This document shows positions 21,101-33,300 of a stretch of 64,000 nucleotides of DNA, piece after piece (position 1 is the first letter of the stretch; every line of letters starts with the position of its first letter). The position numbers and the translations under genes are program-made. The DNA comes from Endothia cerciana (taxonomy: Eukaryota; Ascomycota; Sordariomycetes; Diaporthales; Cryphonectriaceae), in NCBI GenBank assembly GCA_026119935.1, contig JALRMH010000008.1, positions 930,001 through 994,000 of the forward strand. The letters are read 5' to 3'. The notes under the pieces are model-generated. The model made no database searches, was not told where the DNA came from, and saw only the letters and a list, made by a program, of their open reading frames with translations.

Positions 21101-23240
21101 GGGAGCGTCGCCAGCTTCCTGCTGGGGCCGAGATGGCTCCACCGATTCCGCGGCCGCCTGCCCTTCTTCGGTCTCAGGTGTCGCCCTCTTCTCCTCGGCT
21201 GCAGCGTCACCATCTTCTGCAGTGGTTTTGGATGGGGAAAATAGAGGGGCGGGCTTCTCGGCATCGTGAAGAGCCGCGCCGACGCCCTCTGTCGCTTCTG
21301 GCGCCTCGGTCCCGGCTGCCTCAGGCTTGGTCTCGGACCCAGCCATAGAAGACCCGGCAGGTGTGTTGATGCCGGTAGTACTAGAAGCCTCGCTATCGTC
21401 TCCGGCGGCGTTCGTGTCCTGCGGCTCCGGCGTTGCCGGCTTATCTTGGAGAATGGACTTTTGCAGGTCGTCCACCAGATCCTCGACCTTCGATTCGTCC
21501 GCGGGTGGCGAGCTCGGCAGCTCGTCAACCTCGGCAGCTCTCTGCTTGGACGGGGAGAGGGGCGCAACGACTAGGTCCGGTTCGTCGAACTGCGGCCTCT
21601 CCAACCTGTTGTCATCGGCTACATTGAGCCGAGGCGACGTCAGGGGCTCGTCCACGAAATCGTCGTCGTCCTTATCAAGGAATGGCGACGGCTGGCCGGA
21701 CTGTATCTCTTCCTCGGCCTTGACAAACTCGTGCGACGTGTCCTCGGTCATCTCGCTGCTGTGAGCCACTTCTTCGAAGCCATCATCTTCCGAGATGTTG
21801 GTAATCTGTAGCCGACCTTCATCGACGGGTGACGAGTGCGATATCCTCATTGTCAGGTCGTCAGCAGACGAGGGGAGTTCTTCACCGCGCATAGCGGACA
21901 GCTTGCCGTCGATCCGGAGCCGCTGGCGTTCGGCGTCCCTTGCTGCTATCAGTTCCTCCGACCCAAGCTCGTTCAACAGGCCCATGTTGCTGCAGTGCAG
22001 GAGCTCTGCCATCAGCTCGCAGGTCTTGAAGCGGTCGAAGCCGAGGGGCTCAATCTTGTCCCCAAACGTAGATTCCAGTCGTGCCTTTTGCGCCGGAGCG
22101 TTCATGATCAGGTTCATGAAGTTGGGCACGTTCTCTGCGAAGAGCCGCAGCAGGGTCCCCAGATAGATCGGATCCCGACTGGAAGGAACAGCATTGGCCT
22201 CGGCGCCGACATCGGGGTCGTAGTCCGAGTTGTTCTTGCGGATGACTTCGATAACAATGCCTACGCCGACGGTTAGGGCATTCCCGCCGCCCAGCATGTA
22301 TGCTATCAGCTGCTCGACGCAGGGCTTCGAGACCAACTGCCTAGTAAGCTCGTTGGGGCCGATGCATGTCTGCTCGTTCTGCGACGCGTTTGCCGAGACG
22401 GTGATGATGGCCTTCATGAAGTCGCCCGCTGAGGTCTGGGTCGCCCAGCTGTGTTCGGGGCCGAGGAAGGAAAGGAGGGTGGGCATAACGTCTTGCGTGT
22501 AGAGCCACTGTGGAAGAGAGGAATGAGGTTAGCACGGTCGAAAGGGGCCTCACGCAGACGGGCACACATACCTCGACAATGCCCTGTCCAGCCTCCGTCC
22601 GCTCGAGGCTGATGATCTTGAGCAACAGATCCATGATCATAGGGCAGTCCACATGGCGCAGCATATCGGGGACGGCATCCTCGATAGACTTGAGCAGCTC
22701 GATCATCTCCTCGGTCTTCTTGTCGAACAGGGCCTCGTTGACCTTTGTGAAGTAGCTGGCCTGCAGGGGGTCAAGCGGGGTGTCGCGCCTCAAGAAGCTC
22801 CAGAAGTTCCGCAGCATTCCCTTGTCCGCGAGGAGGGCCTCGCAGATGGACCAGTTGTCAGATGCCAGGATCTCGGCAGCGACATACGCATACCTGTTGC
22901 GCTTCTTCTCGAGCTCCTCCTCCTTGTTCTCGGGCTCGGATGCGCGCGACGAAGCCCTGGGCCTGGAGAAGGGCAGGACCCGACCCTTGCCCTTCTCGTT
23001 ATCCTCCTCATCGTCGGCATCGGGCGTGGCGACGGGTTCTAGCCTGGGTGCGACAACGTATTCGAGGAGGCTGACCAGGACAGGCTCGTCCCTGAGGTAG
23101 TCGATGAGCTTGGCATTGTGCTGCTTCAGCTCCTGGATCAGGTCGCTCTCGTCGAGGAGCTCCTCGAGGGTGAAGTCGGACTTGTCGAGGATGGTATCGA
23201 TGGTGGAGATGTTGGCGTAGCCGCCGAATCGCCAGAACAT
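18192..23240 (-). CDS. SIT4 phosphatase-associated protein (SAPS family)
   Basis: SAPS proteins are regulatory partners of the PP6/Sit4 catalytic phosphatase subunit. Exon 1 (23240-22572) starts MFWRFGGYANISTIDTILD, the family's characteristic beginning. Intron 1 (22571-22508) starts GTATGT, contains GCTAAC and ends CACAG; splicing gives IVE-WLYTQDVMPTLLSF in frame. Exon 2 (22507-about 19679) carries the conserved ATQTSAGDFMKAIITVSANA and WNNFLHNVVYDIVQQVFNGP segments, followed by long Asp/Glu-rich disorder. The last exon (19160-18192) begins FRAYTDPLN and contains a proline run and LNIPPSRAR, as in fungal relatives. Its acceptor has a good CGCTGAC branch site, but the donor I chose (after ...SDQ) reads GTCCAC and implies a 518-nt intron, so this junction is the weak point. 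The product is about 1,488 residues, longer than yeast SAPs mainly through acidic insertions. Confidence 0.92.
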
Positions 23241-24054
23241 GGTGCCAGCGCTGTGATGGAGACCCCTATGTCACGGCGCCAGCTGAGTGACACCAGACGG
23301 GGCACAAGGTGTGGAGGGGTATGCGTCGAGCGTGGAGGACGGCGTTCATGCAGATGGTGGGGTTGGCGGGCGTCAGGATGGGGCTTTTTGTACAGCGGAG
23401 CAGCCAGGTCACGAGGCCTCAAACGACGGGACGTGGCCGTGCCGCCGAGCAGTGATTATGCAGGGCGGGTGTTTGCTAGGGATCCGAACGGAACGAAGGT
23501 GTCGAGATAAGATGGCCGAGTCCCAGGTTCCAGCCTCCAGTCTCCAGATGCCAGTCCCCGATCTAAAGTACACCGGGACGTATGCAGTCCTGGGGGCATG
23601 TAGAACCAATCTCGACAGGGTATCGCAATGAGGTCTATGGTCGTGTTTATGGTCGCGATGCTGATTCGTATCGTCTGCGGGTTGGGGGATGGATGGACGG
23701 GCTGGTCAGTCACCGTTCGAGGTGGAATGAAGTCGGTCGGAGAGAACCTGGCTGAACGGAGGCCAGCCAGCTTGACAGTGTTTTACCGTATCTGGTCTAG
23801 CCCGGGCGGGTCGCATGGCAGGGCGAGGGCCAACAGGGCAGCACCATCAGCTGCCAGACTATGCCATAATAGTAATCAACCACATGGCTATGTGTCTGAC
23901 GTACAGGCCAATCACGCGCCGCTTCCCCACTAGGGAGCGTTTGTAAGGTGGAACGTGCAACAGGCCTACCTTCTTTCTTTCTCTTCTTATTTCTCCCCTC
24001 GTCAAGTTGCGATCGTCCTCAGATATGAACACGACATTGAGCTCAGGTGCCCCT

Positions 24055-24056
<2 letters not shown>

Positions 24057-24088
<32 letters not shown>
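24057..24088. repeat. T32 homopolymer
   Basis: Thirty-two consecutive T on the plus strand, the longest homopolymer in the window, within a pyrimidine-rich block. Confidence 0.95.
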
Positions 24089-26119
24089 CCTTTCCCGCTC
24101 TCAATACTGTAGGGAATAATATGGCGGGCTCGTTCTCGACCGGCCATCCTACCATGCACCCGCCTGGCTGCTCATTGTGGCCGGCCCGGTGCCTCCCCCC
24201 CCCCCCCGATAACCAAAAAAAAAACAGGAAAGATCCTGGACATGAAGACACTTTTACAGGACACCTACTCATGGACGACTGCCGCCGTCTTCACCATGCC
24301 GCGAGTATTCCACCTGTGACTATTGATCTGCTTCCTTTCGTCCCTCAGGGAAGACGGGGGAAGGGGGGGTGGAATTGGTACGGGTACGGGCGGTTTGAGG
24401 AGTCACTTCTGACGTGTCACGGGCATCAGATCAGACATGTGTAGAACATACACGTCTTTGTAGGGTACTTCACCATCAATCTGAGACAAATAATCATTAG
24501 ATGTGTTACTTTCACCAGCAGCTGCCGAACTGACTCGGTTTTAGTACACCACACCAACCCGCACCGCGGTATGCACCTGGTCACCTCGGCATCCATCCTG
24601 CGAGCACCGCTCTAGACATGGCCATCCACAGCCCTGTCCCCATTGTTCTGTCTAGGCTGGAAGCATTACGTATATAGCAGCAGGTCTTGCCTACCATAGT
24701 AGACTTTAGCCGTACTGCGTCCTGTGTCACCTTTCAAACCTCTTCTTCAAGTTGACTGTCGCACTAGGACAGACCAACTCAACACTCTAGTGTCATGACT
24801 CGATTTCAACCTGCACAACGGAGATGATGAGAGTTCAAATATAAAAATAAACTAAAAAGATAAAAAGATAAAAAGTATCTGAGGAAGTATAAGACCAGTC
24901 TCGGATATCATAAACCTGGCATTCTCCTTGGACCATCTCTTGCGGTTCTGGTTCCCCCAAACCCCCTACGTGCCTCTCCCCCCCCCCCCCTTTACTCCTC
25001 CCACCAGAGTCTGCCTGCGAATAGGGTTGTGGTGCAGGTGCACGGTTCAAGGTTCCCCCACTCCGCGCTGCCCCCGAGTCACTACCAAACTCTTTCGGGC
25101 AGCCCATGCTCCACAATCTGTTCTATCATGGAATATCTCCAAAACCCGCCTCGGTCAGCAGTACCGTCGATATCATGGCATCATTCCCGTTCCTTTTGTG
25201 TCCCCGAACTCTTGTCCTGGTCGGTCCGCTCTCGGCCGTGGGCAGGATCCGCATCGTCGGCGTGTGCAGTGCCTGTGTGCGCCCGAATGGTCCATCCTGT
25301 GGTGTGACCTGCCGCCATCGAACGCTATCCACGATGCTGCATTGATACCTTACTGGATTGGCTTCCTGCCCGGATGGACTTCTTGGGGTGTTCCGGAATC
25401 AAGCCCTGGGGCTGTCTTCCGGGGCTCGGTGTGCATATTGACCTCCAGCATCACCATGGATGGGTACCTTTACCAAGCTCTTCACCACGGCCATCACCGG
25501 GATCCTCGCCAGGGCGTTCACTCGGGAAGATTCTGGTATCCCTTCCGGGTCACCTGCCCTCTCCAGGAGTCGCCGGGCAGTCTCAGTATGTCTGCAGACG
25601 ACCACGTGCCGGACAGCCTGCCTTCTCAGCCGCGCCAACCCCGTTTCCCAGGCGCCTTGGAGTCACAGGAGGTGTGTCTGGCAACCATGTCTCAGTCTAC
25701 CTTTCTGTAGATGCCCCAGACCAACGAATATACCATGGCTGGCCCCCACCGCCTCTTCAAGGACACCTAGCGACCTTCCTTCTTCGAGTACCCCTCGCTT
25801 CCTTCAACACGTGTGATGAAGTATTGCGCGACTACATCCGCAGGACAATGCAACTCCTCTCCACGTGCCTGATCCATTGGTCAAACTCCCGGAACGGCTT
25901 CCCCGCGCGATGCCCCCTGCCAAGGACCCGGCCATCCGGCCTCGAGGGTGACATCACGATGCTTCGCTCAAGGTCACCATCCAGATGATTCTGCCGGGCA
26001 CATAAATGTCGTGATAGTCCCCTCGTAAGATGGGATGAACTACATCCGGGGTGCGGTTCCCTGGTTCCTGTTGTTCTTATTCCAGGGCCCCCTCCAAGGC
26101 GCTGACCGTCTCGTACCCC

Positions 26120-26137
26120 AAATTTATTATTATACAT
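26120..26137 (+). promoter_or_regulatory. TATA-like element before the AIM6-like gene
   Basis: An AT-only TTATTATTATA stretch lies about 65-80 nt upstream of the assigned ATG at 26200, in otherwise GC-rich DNA. Its position suits a fungal core promoter. This also argues against the in-frame ATG at 26035 being the start. Confidence 0.45.
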
Positions 26138-26199
26138 GGGTATCGCGACTATCTGTTCGTGTCCAGTGGAACGGCCGTACACACCGCAACAGCCTCACC

Positions 26200-27147
26200 A
26201 TGTTGCGAACCATCCTGGCGACGGCCTTGGCTGCCGGACCGGCCCTGTGCCAGTCCGACATCCCCATCAACTCGGCCCTGCAGGCCATCATCGCCAACGC
26301 CTCCTCGGACCCGAAGTATACCTACCCGACCTCCCTGACGCAGGGCATCATCCCAAAGAGCTTCCACTCCCACAATGACTACTGGCGGCCCGTGCCGGTC
26401 TTTTCGGCCCTCTCCGTCGGCGCCCTGTCCATCGAGGCCGACGTCTGGCTGTACAACGGCACGCTACACGTCGGCCACGAGGAGTCCGCGCTCACAGACG
26501 AGCGCACCTTCGACAGCCTGTACGTCCAGCCCCTGCTGTCCATCCTGCAGGCGCAGAACCCCAGCAGCAGCTTCCTCACCGGCGGCACCACCTATAACGG
26601 CGTCTACGACACCGACGGCGGCCAGACCCTCTACCTCTTCGTCGACGTCAAGACGGACGGCGAGACCACCTTCCCCTTCGTCGTGCAGGCCCTCCAGCCC
26701 CTGCGGGACGCGGGATACCTGACCACCCTCAACGACACCACCGTGATCGCCAAGCCCATCACGGTCATTGGCACCGGCAACAGCCCCCTGGACCAGATCC
26801 AGGGCGTCTCCCCGCGGGACTACTTCTACGACACCCCCATCCCCTACCTCAACAGCACCTTCTCCAACATCACCGCCGACGTCTCCCCCATCGCCAGCAC
26901 AGACTTCAGCGTCCAGTTCCCGGGCGTGCTGTCAAACGGCGGCTTCAACAGCAGCGAGCTCGCCCTGCTGCAGGACCAGGTCGCCGTCGCCCATGCCAAG
27001 GGCATCAAGCTGCGGTACTGGGGCCAGCCCGGCTGGCCGATCGGGACGCGCAACTCCATCTGGCGGACCCTGTGGAACAACGGTGTGGATATCCTGAACG
27101 TGGATGACCTGGAGGGGGTGGCGAGCTTCTGGGAGGGGTTGGGCTAG
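26200..27147 (+). CDS. AIM6-like secreted protein, PLC/GDPD-like TIM barrel
   Basis: 315 residues, single exon. The start at 26200 (cctcacc-ATG) gives a clean signal peptide, MLRTILATALAAGPALC, with cleavage likely near residue 17-20. The body matches the yeast Aim6 family, related to PI-specific phospholipase C and glycerophosphodiester phosphodiesterase barrels. Visible landmarks are HSHNDYWRPVP near the N-terminus, IEADVWLYNG with the acidic pair, LHVGHE with a further His, FVDVKTDG in mid-barrel, and the C-terminal RYWGQPGWP and WNNGVDILNVDDL segments. Several N-x-S/T sites fit secretion. Substrate is not known for the family; the yeast name records a mitochondrial-inheritance phenotype, not a reaction. 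An earlier in-frame ATG exists, but its extra 55 residues would bury the signal peptide. Confidence 0.88.
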   Translation: MLRTILATALAAGPALCQSDIPINSALQAIIANASSDPKYTYPTSLTQGIIPKSFHSHNDYWRPVPVFSALSVGALSIEADVWLYNGTLHVGHEESALTDERTFDSLYVQPLLSILQAQNPSSSFLTGGTTYNGVYDTDGGQTLYLFVDVKTDGETTFPFVVQALQPLRDAGYLTTLNDTTVIAKPITVIGTGNSPLDQIQGVSPRDYFYDTPIPYLNSTFSNITADVSPIASTDFSVQFPGVLSNGGFNSSELALLQDQVAVAHAKGIKLRYWGQPGWPIGTRNSIWRTLWNNGVDILNVDDLEGVASFWEGLG

Positions 27148-28074
27148 GCCGGCTTGAGGTGAGGTTGACGGCCGTGGGAGAGACGTGGATACGTAAGTGA
27201 CTGACTGATGCGCCGCCCTTTGTAATTCTTTGAATGTAATGAGGGCCCCCCTGCACTTTCGCGCCAGCTCGGCGAGTACCTACTGGCGTTACTCCTGGAA
27301 GATGAGTTCTGATTGGGCGGGCGAACTCGATGGGTAGGGGAGTCACGATACCAGACGCCGGTTGGATGATCTCCTTACACTTACTTGGTCCAATCGAGCC
27401 CACCCGTCAGCAATGATTCTGGGACGTTCACGCTGAGGCGACGTTGAGAGAGCAACACGGGTGCGGGGAGGATCACGTTTTTTGATACTGATAGGGGTGC
27501 AGACCGGCTTGTCACGACGTATCACACTGATATGGGTCAATGGCAGTCTCAATGATGTTTTATTTATCGAAGGACTGGCCATAGTACATGCATCAAAGAC
27601 GAGGGTATCAATCTGTTGATAAAAACAAACATACTAAAAACCCATTCTTCGCTTATGAGGCTGTGTCCCTGTCCGCAGACCCGCATACTATGTGAGTATG
27701 TTCGCAACTAGCCATTACCGAGGACTTTCTCAGGTCCAATACCGTTCCCTTTCCCCATTTGTTGCTCGGGGTATGTGTACCTCTCATCACCCTCCTGTTG
27801 ATGCGCTTTCCAATCAATAACCCAGCAGTTCCGTGTCCCTTGCCGAGATCAAACGCTGACGAATGTCTTATCACACCTTGTAGCAATTTTCTTCCCCACC
27901 CCCCCCTCTTTTTTTTTTTTTTTTTGGGGGTTGCTAGTTCAGTCTGATCAGAGCCTTTTCTTGATGGGAGCAACTCCACGGCCATCCTGCCACCTCCATC
28001 CTGCGCTTCTAAGGCAGGAGGCCAGGAAGGTCCGGCTGAGGCCCCCCGTGCCCCAGCTTGAGCTGGTCTATGCC
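27148..28074. other. Intergenic between converging genes
   Basis: 3' flanks of the AIM6-like gene (plus) and the tandem-repeat protein gene (minus). AT-rich stretches near 27540-27650 and a T17-G5 junction at 27909-27930 are seen; no gene. Confidence 0.6.
27909..27930. repeat. T17-G5 homopolymer junction
   Basis: A T run directly followed by a G run, preceded by C-rich sequence. It lies about 145 bp downstream of the minus-strand stop at 28075. Same T-to-G orientation as three other junctions in the window. Confidence 0.9.
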
Positions 28075-30392
28075 TCACGGCGGAGGTCCATCTATCGACT
28101 GTTCCCGGAAGTGAAGCAAGTGCTCTATCCAGAAAGCCGGGTGCTCCAGCTGGTTTTGGTAGTAGAAGTTCCAGTGCTCCATGCACCGCTGCTGTTCCTG
28201 TTCCGTCAGCCCCGGCCGTGCGAACTGTGGGTCCCACGGTCCCGGCAGGAAGAGGTCGGGCACCCCGTAGTTGTCCTGCCACAGCGGGGCAGTCATTTCG
28301 GGCACGACAGCGGGATCCGGCCGCTTTGGCGCCCCATAGACCTCCATCGGGGACATGGGCCCGGCGTCGGGGACCGCCGGCTCGACCAAACCGAAGGCCA
28401 CGTCCTCAAAAAACTGCTGGGGGTCATATGGCTGCGGAGGCGCCACGTCGGCCACCACTGGGAACATGAGCCCGTCGTCGGGGGCCGGCGGCGCGGCCAG
28501 ATCGATGCCCATGCCGTCAAGAGGCAGCAGGTGGTCGTATGGCCGCTCAGGGGCCTCACCGGCCGCCACTGGGAACATGAACCCGTCGTCGAGGGCTGCC
28601 GGCTCGGGCAAATCGATGACCATATCGTCAAAAGGTTGTAGGTGGTCATAGGGCTGCTCAGGCGCCTCGCCGACCACCATCGGGAGCATGAGCCCAGCGT
28701 CGGGAGCCGGCCGCTCGGCGTAGTCCGCATCCATGTCATGAGGAAGCTGAAGCCGTGCCGGATTTATGGTGCCGGGCGGCTCGGGCTCTGGGACTGCCTG
28801 TACCTGTCGTCGGGCTGCAGGTGTAGGCTGTTTGTCTCCCAGAGGAGACGGCTCGAGAGACGTTTCCTGTGTCCCCAACTGGCGTGACAGTCTATCCGGG
28901 CCCGACGACGATCTCGAAGAGGAGTGGGCCCCGGGGACCGCTGCCTGCGCATCGAGAGGCGCATCGAGCAAGGGCTGCAACAAGAGGAAGTCCGGAGCCA
29001 CCCGCGGGGCACCGGCCCCGGCCCCGACACCGTCGGAGACGCCCGCCGCTGGGCGCTCAGGGCTAGGAGGAGGACAGGGCGCGGGCGCGTTCTTGGCAGG
29101 GGCCAGCTTGTCGAGCGCCGTCTTGTCCCCGTCGCCATTCTCCGGCAGTCCCAGCCTTGCCCTCTCGAGCAGGCACATCTTGCGCGCCCGCTCGCCCCAG
29201 TTGCTCTTCTCGGCGACCTTCGCGTCGAGCTGCTCCTGCGACGGCTCGTCGCAGAACTTGCCCTTGGCGCCGTACTTTTCGAGTATGGCAAGGGACGCCT
29301 TGTCGTCCCTGCGCGTCAGGGGCCGGCCGAAGTGGAGGTTTCGGAAGTCATCCTCGGCTTCGCGAAGCTGTCTCCTGTGCTTCCCCAAAAGCTTCTCGAG
29401 CTGCTTCTCCTCGGCCTCCCAGCCCGGGGCTGAGCGCCGGGCGTTGGCCAGAGTATTGTTGATGGACTTGTCAACGTACACGCGCCTGCGGTTCAACTCT
29501 GAGTGAGCGATGCGGTAGCACTTGGACTTGTCCTTTCCGGGAGCGTCAGGCCATCTCTGTGGCGCACCTGTCGACGTGATCGATTAGCCCATGCATTGGA
29601 CAAGACATAACTTCGAGAGGAGGAGACGAAGGCAACGGGGCGACAGCAGCGAGGAGGGAAGGTGGCGATGAGAAAGGGGGGCTGGTGATGTTGATGGTGT
29701 TAAAGGTGAAGCAAGGGAGGTGACGGTAAAGGATGGGAATACGACAACGAGAAATGGGAGGTGACGACAGCGAGGAGGAGTAGACTGTGGAATAGCAAAG
29801 AGGCGGATGATGAGCACATGCCAAGGAGGCCAACAAGGGAGACAGGGACGGAACGAGGACAAAAAGTAAGGTGAAAGGGGTACCCAACCTATGGCCAGAG
29901 GTCGAAGAGGGCAGACCAAAGTACTGATGCGGCCACAGGAGGACAACCAACGGACGCCGAAAGGCGGGCAGAGGACGACCAGCAAAACGCAGCCTTGACG
30001 GTACAAAAATGGCCGATAGACATGAACACCAAGGCGGCAACATCCCAAAACGAACGCGAATCAAACTCAATTTGCACAACAACCACGATAAAACTTTCAT
30101 ATACACGCGGAGGCAGTGCTTCAATGGCACAACGGGAAGTACAACTCAAATCGGTATGCTCACCTCTTTTGCCCTCAGGGCGTTGGACGGGGGTTCCGTC
30201 GATGACAGAGAGATACAGAGCTTTTTGCTCTTCAACGAGTGGCAATAGTCTCTTTGGAAGGTCATCAAATTCGCCTGGACCTGGAGCAAGGCCAGTCTTG
30301 CCACGTGTTGGTGCCGCCGGGTTGCGAGGGTCACGGCGCTTCCTCACTCTTCCGCTGGCGTTTGGATCCATGTTGGATGATTGGTTGCTCAT
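28075..30392 (-). CDS. Unrecognised protein with four proline/acidic tandem repeats
   Basis: I do not recognise a family. Two exons are proposed: 30392-30164, starting at an ATG (MSNQSSNMDPNASG), and 29567-28075. The donor is GTGAGC, the acceptor CGACAG with an upstream GCTAATC. The exon phases match exactly (G + GT gives Gly), giving about 573 residues; the 596-nt intron is long and could hide a further exon. The first exon is basic, then LYLSVIDGTPVQRPEGKR. Exon 2 opens RWPDAPGKDKSKCYRIAH and a charged, probably helical region (about residues 100-220), followed by a proline/alanine-rich linker. Residues about 363-495 are four repeats of 36-38 residues with the theme PAPDDGLMFPVVAGEAPxxPYDHL. 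The C-terminus is rich in Trp, Phe and Tyr (HWNFYYQN, FWIEHLLHF). A nuclear or scaffold role is only a guess. Confidence 0.65.
28312..28710 (-). repeat. Four in-frame tandem repeats (108-114 nt period) inside the coding region
   Basis: Repeat starts fall at protein positions about 363, 399, 437 and 473. Units 1-3 keep the order acidic pair, Met-rich hydrophobic core, GEAP-like turn, PYD-H/P, and a hydrophobic-acidic end. Unit 4 is truncated. The DNA copies remain clearly similar, so the expansion may be recent. Confidence 0.85.
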
Positions 30393-33300
30393 GTTGAGGA
30401 TGCTTGTCTTGATGATGGGTCAAGGTCAGGTGTATGCCGTGTTGGCTTGGTAAAAGGTGGTCTGGCAATACAACATGATACAGTCCGGAACTACGTGGGA
30501 CGATGGCATACCAAGGCAATGAGAGATACGGGCCAGATGGAGAGTCTCGCCGTGTCTCTTATATGAGCGACTCGAGAGGACACCTCGCACTACAGAGAGT
30601 TACGGAGGGAATACGACGAGGCTTCATCGCCGCTACGGGGGCCGCGTTGGCATCTAGAGAATGCTAGGAGCCCAAGCGTGAGCTAGAAGGCCAGCAGGGC
30701 GGCCAGGAGGTACTTTGTATGCTCAGACGGCGGCCGGTGTCTACCTTCGGGGCTGCCACAAGGACAGTCGGATGGAATAGCACCGTGTTTAGAGGCACTG
30801 GACAATACTTACGGGCTGCAGCGCCGGCAAGCGCCGGTCTGGCCATTTGAGGGTCTGCTTTGAGCAGTTCGGGCATGTCTAGGCCATCTTGGGCCGCCCA
30901 CGGACGCGATTGACGTGCGGGGATGTGACGCGTTGAAGGCTTGTTCGGGTGGTCCGCCTTGCGAGGGGGCTGGTATCAAGAATCTAGGGTATTGAGGTAT
31001 GTACTCATAAGTCCAAAGCTCATTGAGAGATCGGCTAGGAGACTGACGGGGCGGTAGTTCCCGACGCTCGCGTTACTCGAATTCTCTTTTACCTAGCCTG
31101 ACGGCCAGCAAACCGCAGACTCATCACGGATGCACTGCAAAGCTTCTTAAGAAGCCGTTATTGCACCGTCTTTCAAGGATGTTCTGGAATCTCAAGACTT
31201 GATTGCGGAAAGGTTCGGGGCCATTGGACGTTCTTGAGACCGTGAAGCCGCTAGTCCTGCGGTTACAGCTTCCGTGGACATCTGCGCTTGGCGGTACGCC
31301 AAACAAGACTTGAGATGCTCGAGACACCAGATGAGAGGAGGTTTTGGTTTACATGAGCATCGATTGGGGTCGCGAGACAGGCAATTGGGCAACTTCTGGG
31401 GGTTTTCAGTGTCTGGGAGTCTTCCCCTGCAGCATACGCAAGATATCCGGCCTAGGGTCAAGCAGCTTGATCACCAGGCTCTACGCGAAGAGCAAATAAG
31501 CCCACACAGCCCCGGCTAAGTGTTACTCTTCAGGGCCGAGCTTGATCCGACGAGGCGCGCATTACAGAGAGGCATGGGAAGGGGGCTACAGATCAATGGC
31601 CGGGACTCTCAAGTTCCAGAGCGCCTGTGATCGACCGCCTAGTTTTTACCTACCCGGCGACCACCAAGAAGTATTGGCTTCAGCCACACTGTGTCACTCA
31701 GGACAATGTGGCAGGTACCCGACGTACAGGCTGCTGCCTGCAAAGGTGTACATCGCTCCCAAGCCAGACAGACATAGTCCTGGGTCTCCATCTACTTCTC
31801 TCCTTGCAGCCCCGCGCTATCTGTCAACGAGAACTAGGCATTTGCATAAATAGCTCGGGTTCAAAAGATTATATCTGGCGTGTTCTGAATCATAGACTCG
31901 TCTCTCATGGTTCCTAGCCCCAAACGCGGGCGCGTTCGAGACCGGCTCAGGATCTGAGGGAACCCAGTTCATCACGACGATCACAAGCAGGACACAAAGA
32001 CCAATGAGAGACGGGCAGTGGACAGGAGAACAAGGGCTCATGCAGGCACGCTCCCCATGTGTGACAAGAAGGCCCCGATGACAGTTCCCATTTCTGAGAA
32101 CCAGAGGCCCGCGAATTGCTTAGGGCTGGGTGCAGCCACAGATAAATCCTGCCGCAGGAATTCGCCAGAAGTAGCTCAGCTGATGAAGACTTCCCGAACA
32201 GCCTTGCAGTGGGACAGTTCCACGGCGGCCCGCAAGGGAACCCAACCCATTGTAGCTGGATCTCTTGACATGTGGAAATGCTGGACTGTCGAACAACACC
32301 TGTCCCTCGAGTCTTCAGAAAGGAGAAGTCCGTGCATCTTTACAATAGTACTAGTGACAGCAGGGATGTACATCAACATTCGATCGAGTTCTCGTGTATC
32401 CACAATGCTCCACACAAGTCTGGACACTGCTACATGGACGTAGTGTACTGATCTAGTATCGCACTGGCAGTTTCCAGCTGTCAGGTCTCTGACGTGTAGT
32501 AGCGTAAAGCTAAATTAGTGCTGGCCGCGAGAGTGAATTGTGCTCGCCAGACCCTCCCGCGTTGCGCTGAGTCAGCGTCTCCCGGTTCCTCTGGAGTACC
32601 TTGTCCTTATCACTGCGGGCACGACGCCGTCTGAGGGACTGCAACCGTATTTTACGGTCGCACTAGGTGCTCCCCGCAGGCCGACCCTCGAGAGGCATTT
32701 GCAATTAGAGTGCCCTGGTCTCATGTGCATTCTTTACGTACTTGTCCCGATTAGATACTTGATGATGAGATGACTCGTCACTTCGTTCAGACCTCTGCCC
32801 TCACGATTCATTGCTGAGAAGAGAATTCTACGAGGTCCTCCAAGGAAGCCCTCACAGCAGAAAAAATGTCCAGCATATACACTCTTGAGTGTGTTATGAC
32901 TACGAGATGCCGCTGTAGAGTTTTTTGCGGCTTCGAAGGCATCACAGGGGCTTTTTGGAGTGCATTTGCAGTTGTTGCGCAGGAGTCCTCCTCCTCCTCT
33001 CCTGTGCGTGGAGATTGCCAGAGTGGCAGTCTGCATGGCATAATGGAGTACTTGTCCTCAACCAAGGCTTTCACTGATGCCGCGCGGGTCTATTCCCAGA
33101 GAGGGATGCCACAAACGAAACGGCTGTGGGAGTGCACGTTCCGATCCGCAGAGCCTCCGGGGTAGAACGGCTTCATAGCCCCGATGGACATCGTCGTCGA
33201 CGATGTGTATAGAGTGCCATTCCCCATGAGGTGTTGTGCCGTGTGCGCTGGGGATGACACCAGGTCCGGGCAGCTCGAACGAGATTCTTGGCCCGCTTCA

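Larger units (their letters stand above)
23241..26199. other. Intergenic between divergent SAPS and AIM6-like genes
   Basis: Roughly 3 kb. It holds a T32 run (24057-24088), two C13 runs (24195-24207, 24978-24990) and an A10 run. A 260-codon plus-strand frame (24928-25710) has no domain, and overlapping frames of similar length occur around it, so I do not call it a gene. The segment next to 23241 should hold the SAPS promoter. Confidence 0.55.

Noticed and set aside
24928..25710. 260-codon plus-strand frame
   Set aside because: No domain, erratic composition, and overlapping open frames of similar length in other phases; reads like chance openness in GC-rich DNA.
26035..26199. Upstream in-frame ATG of the AIM6-like gene
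   Set aside because: Spans a TATA-like stretch, and the start at 26200 gives a clean signal peptide.
28766..29506. 246-codon plus-strand frame
   Set aside because: Antisense shadow of the tandem-repeat protein, whose frame has consistent exon phase and internal repeats.
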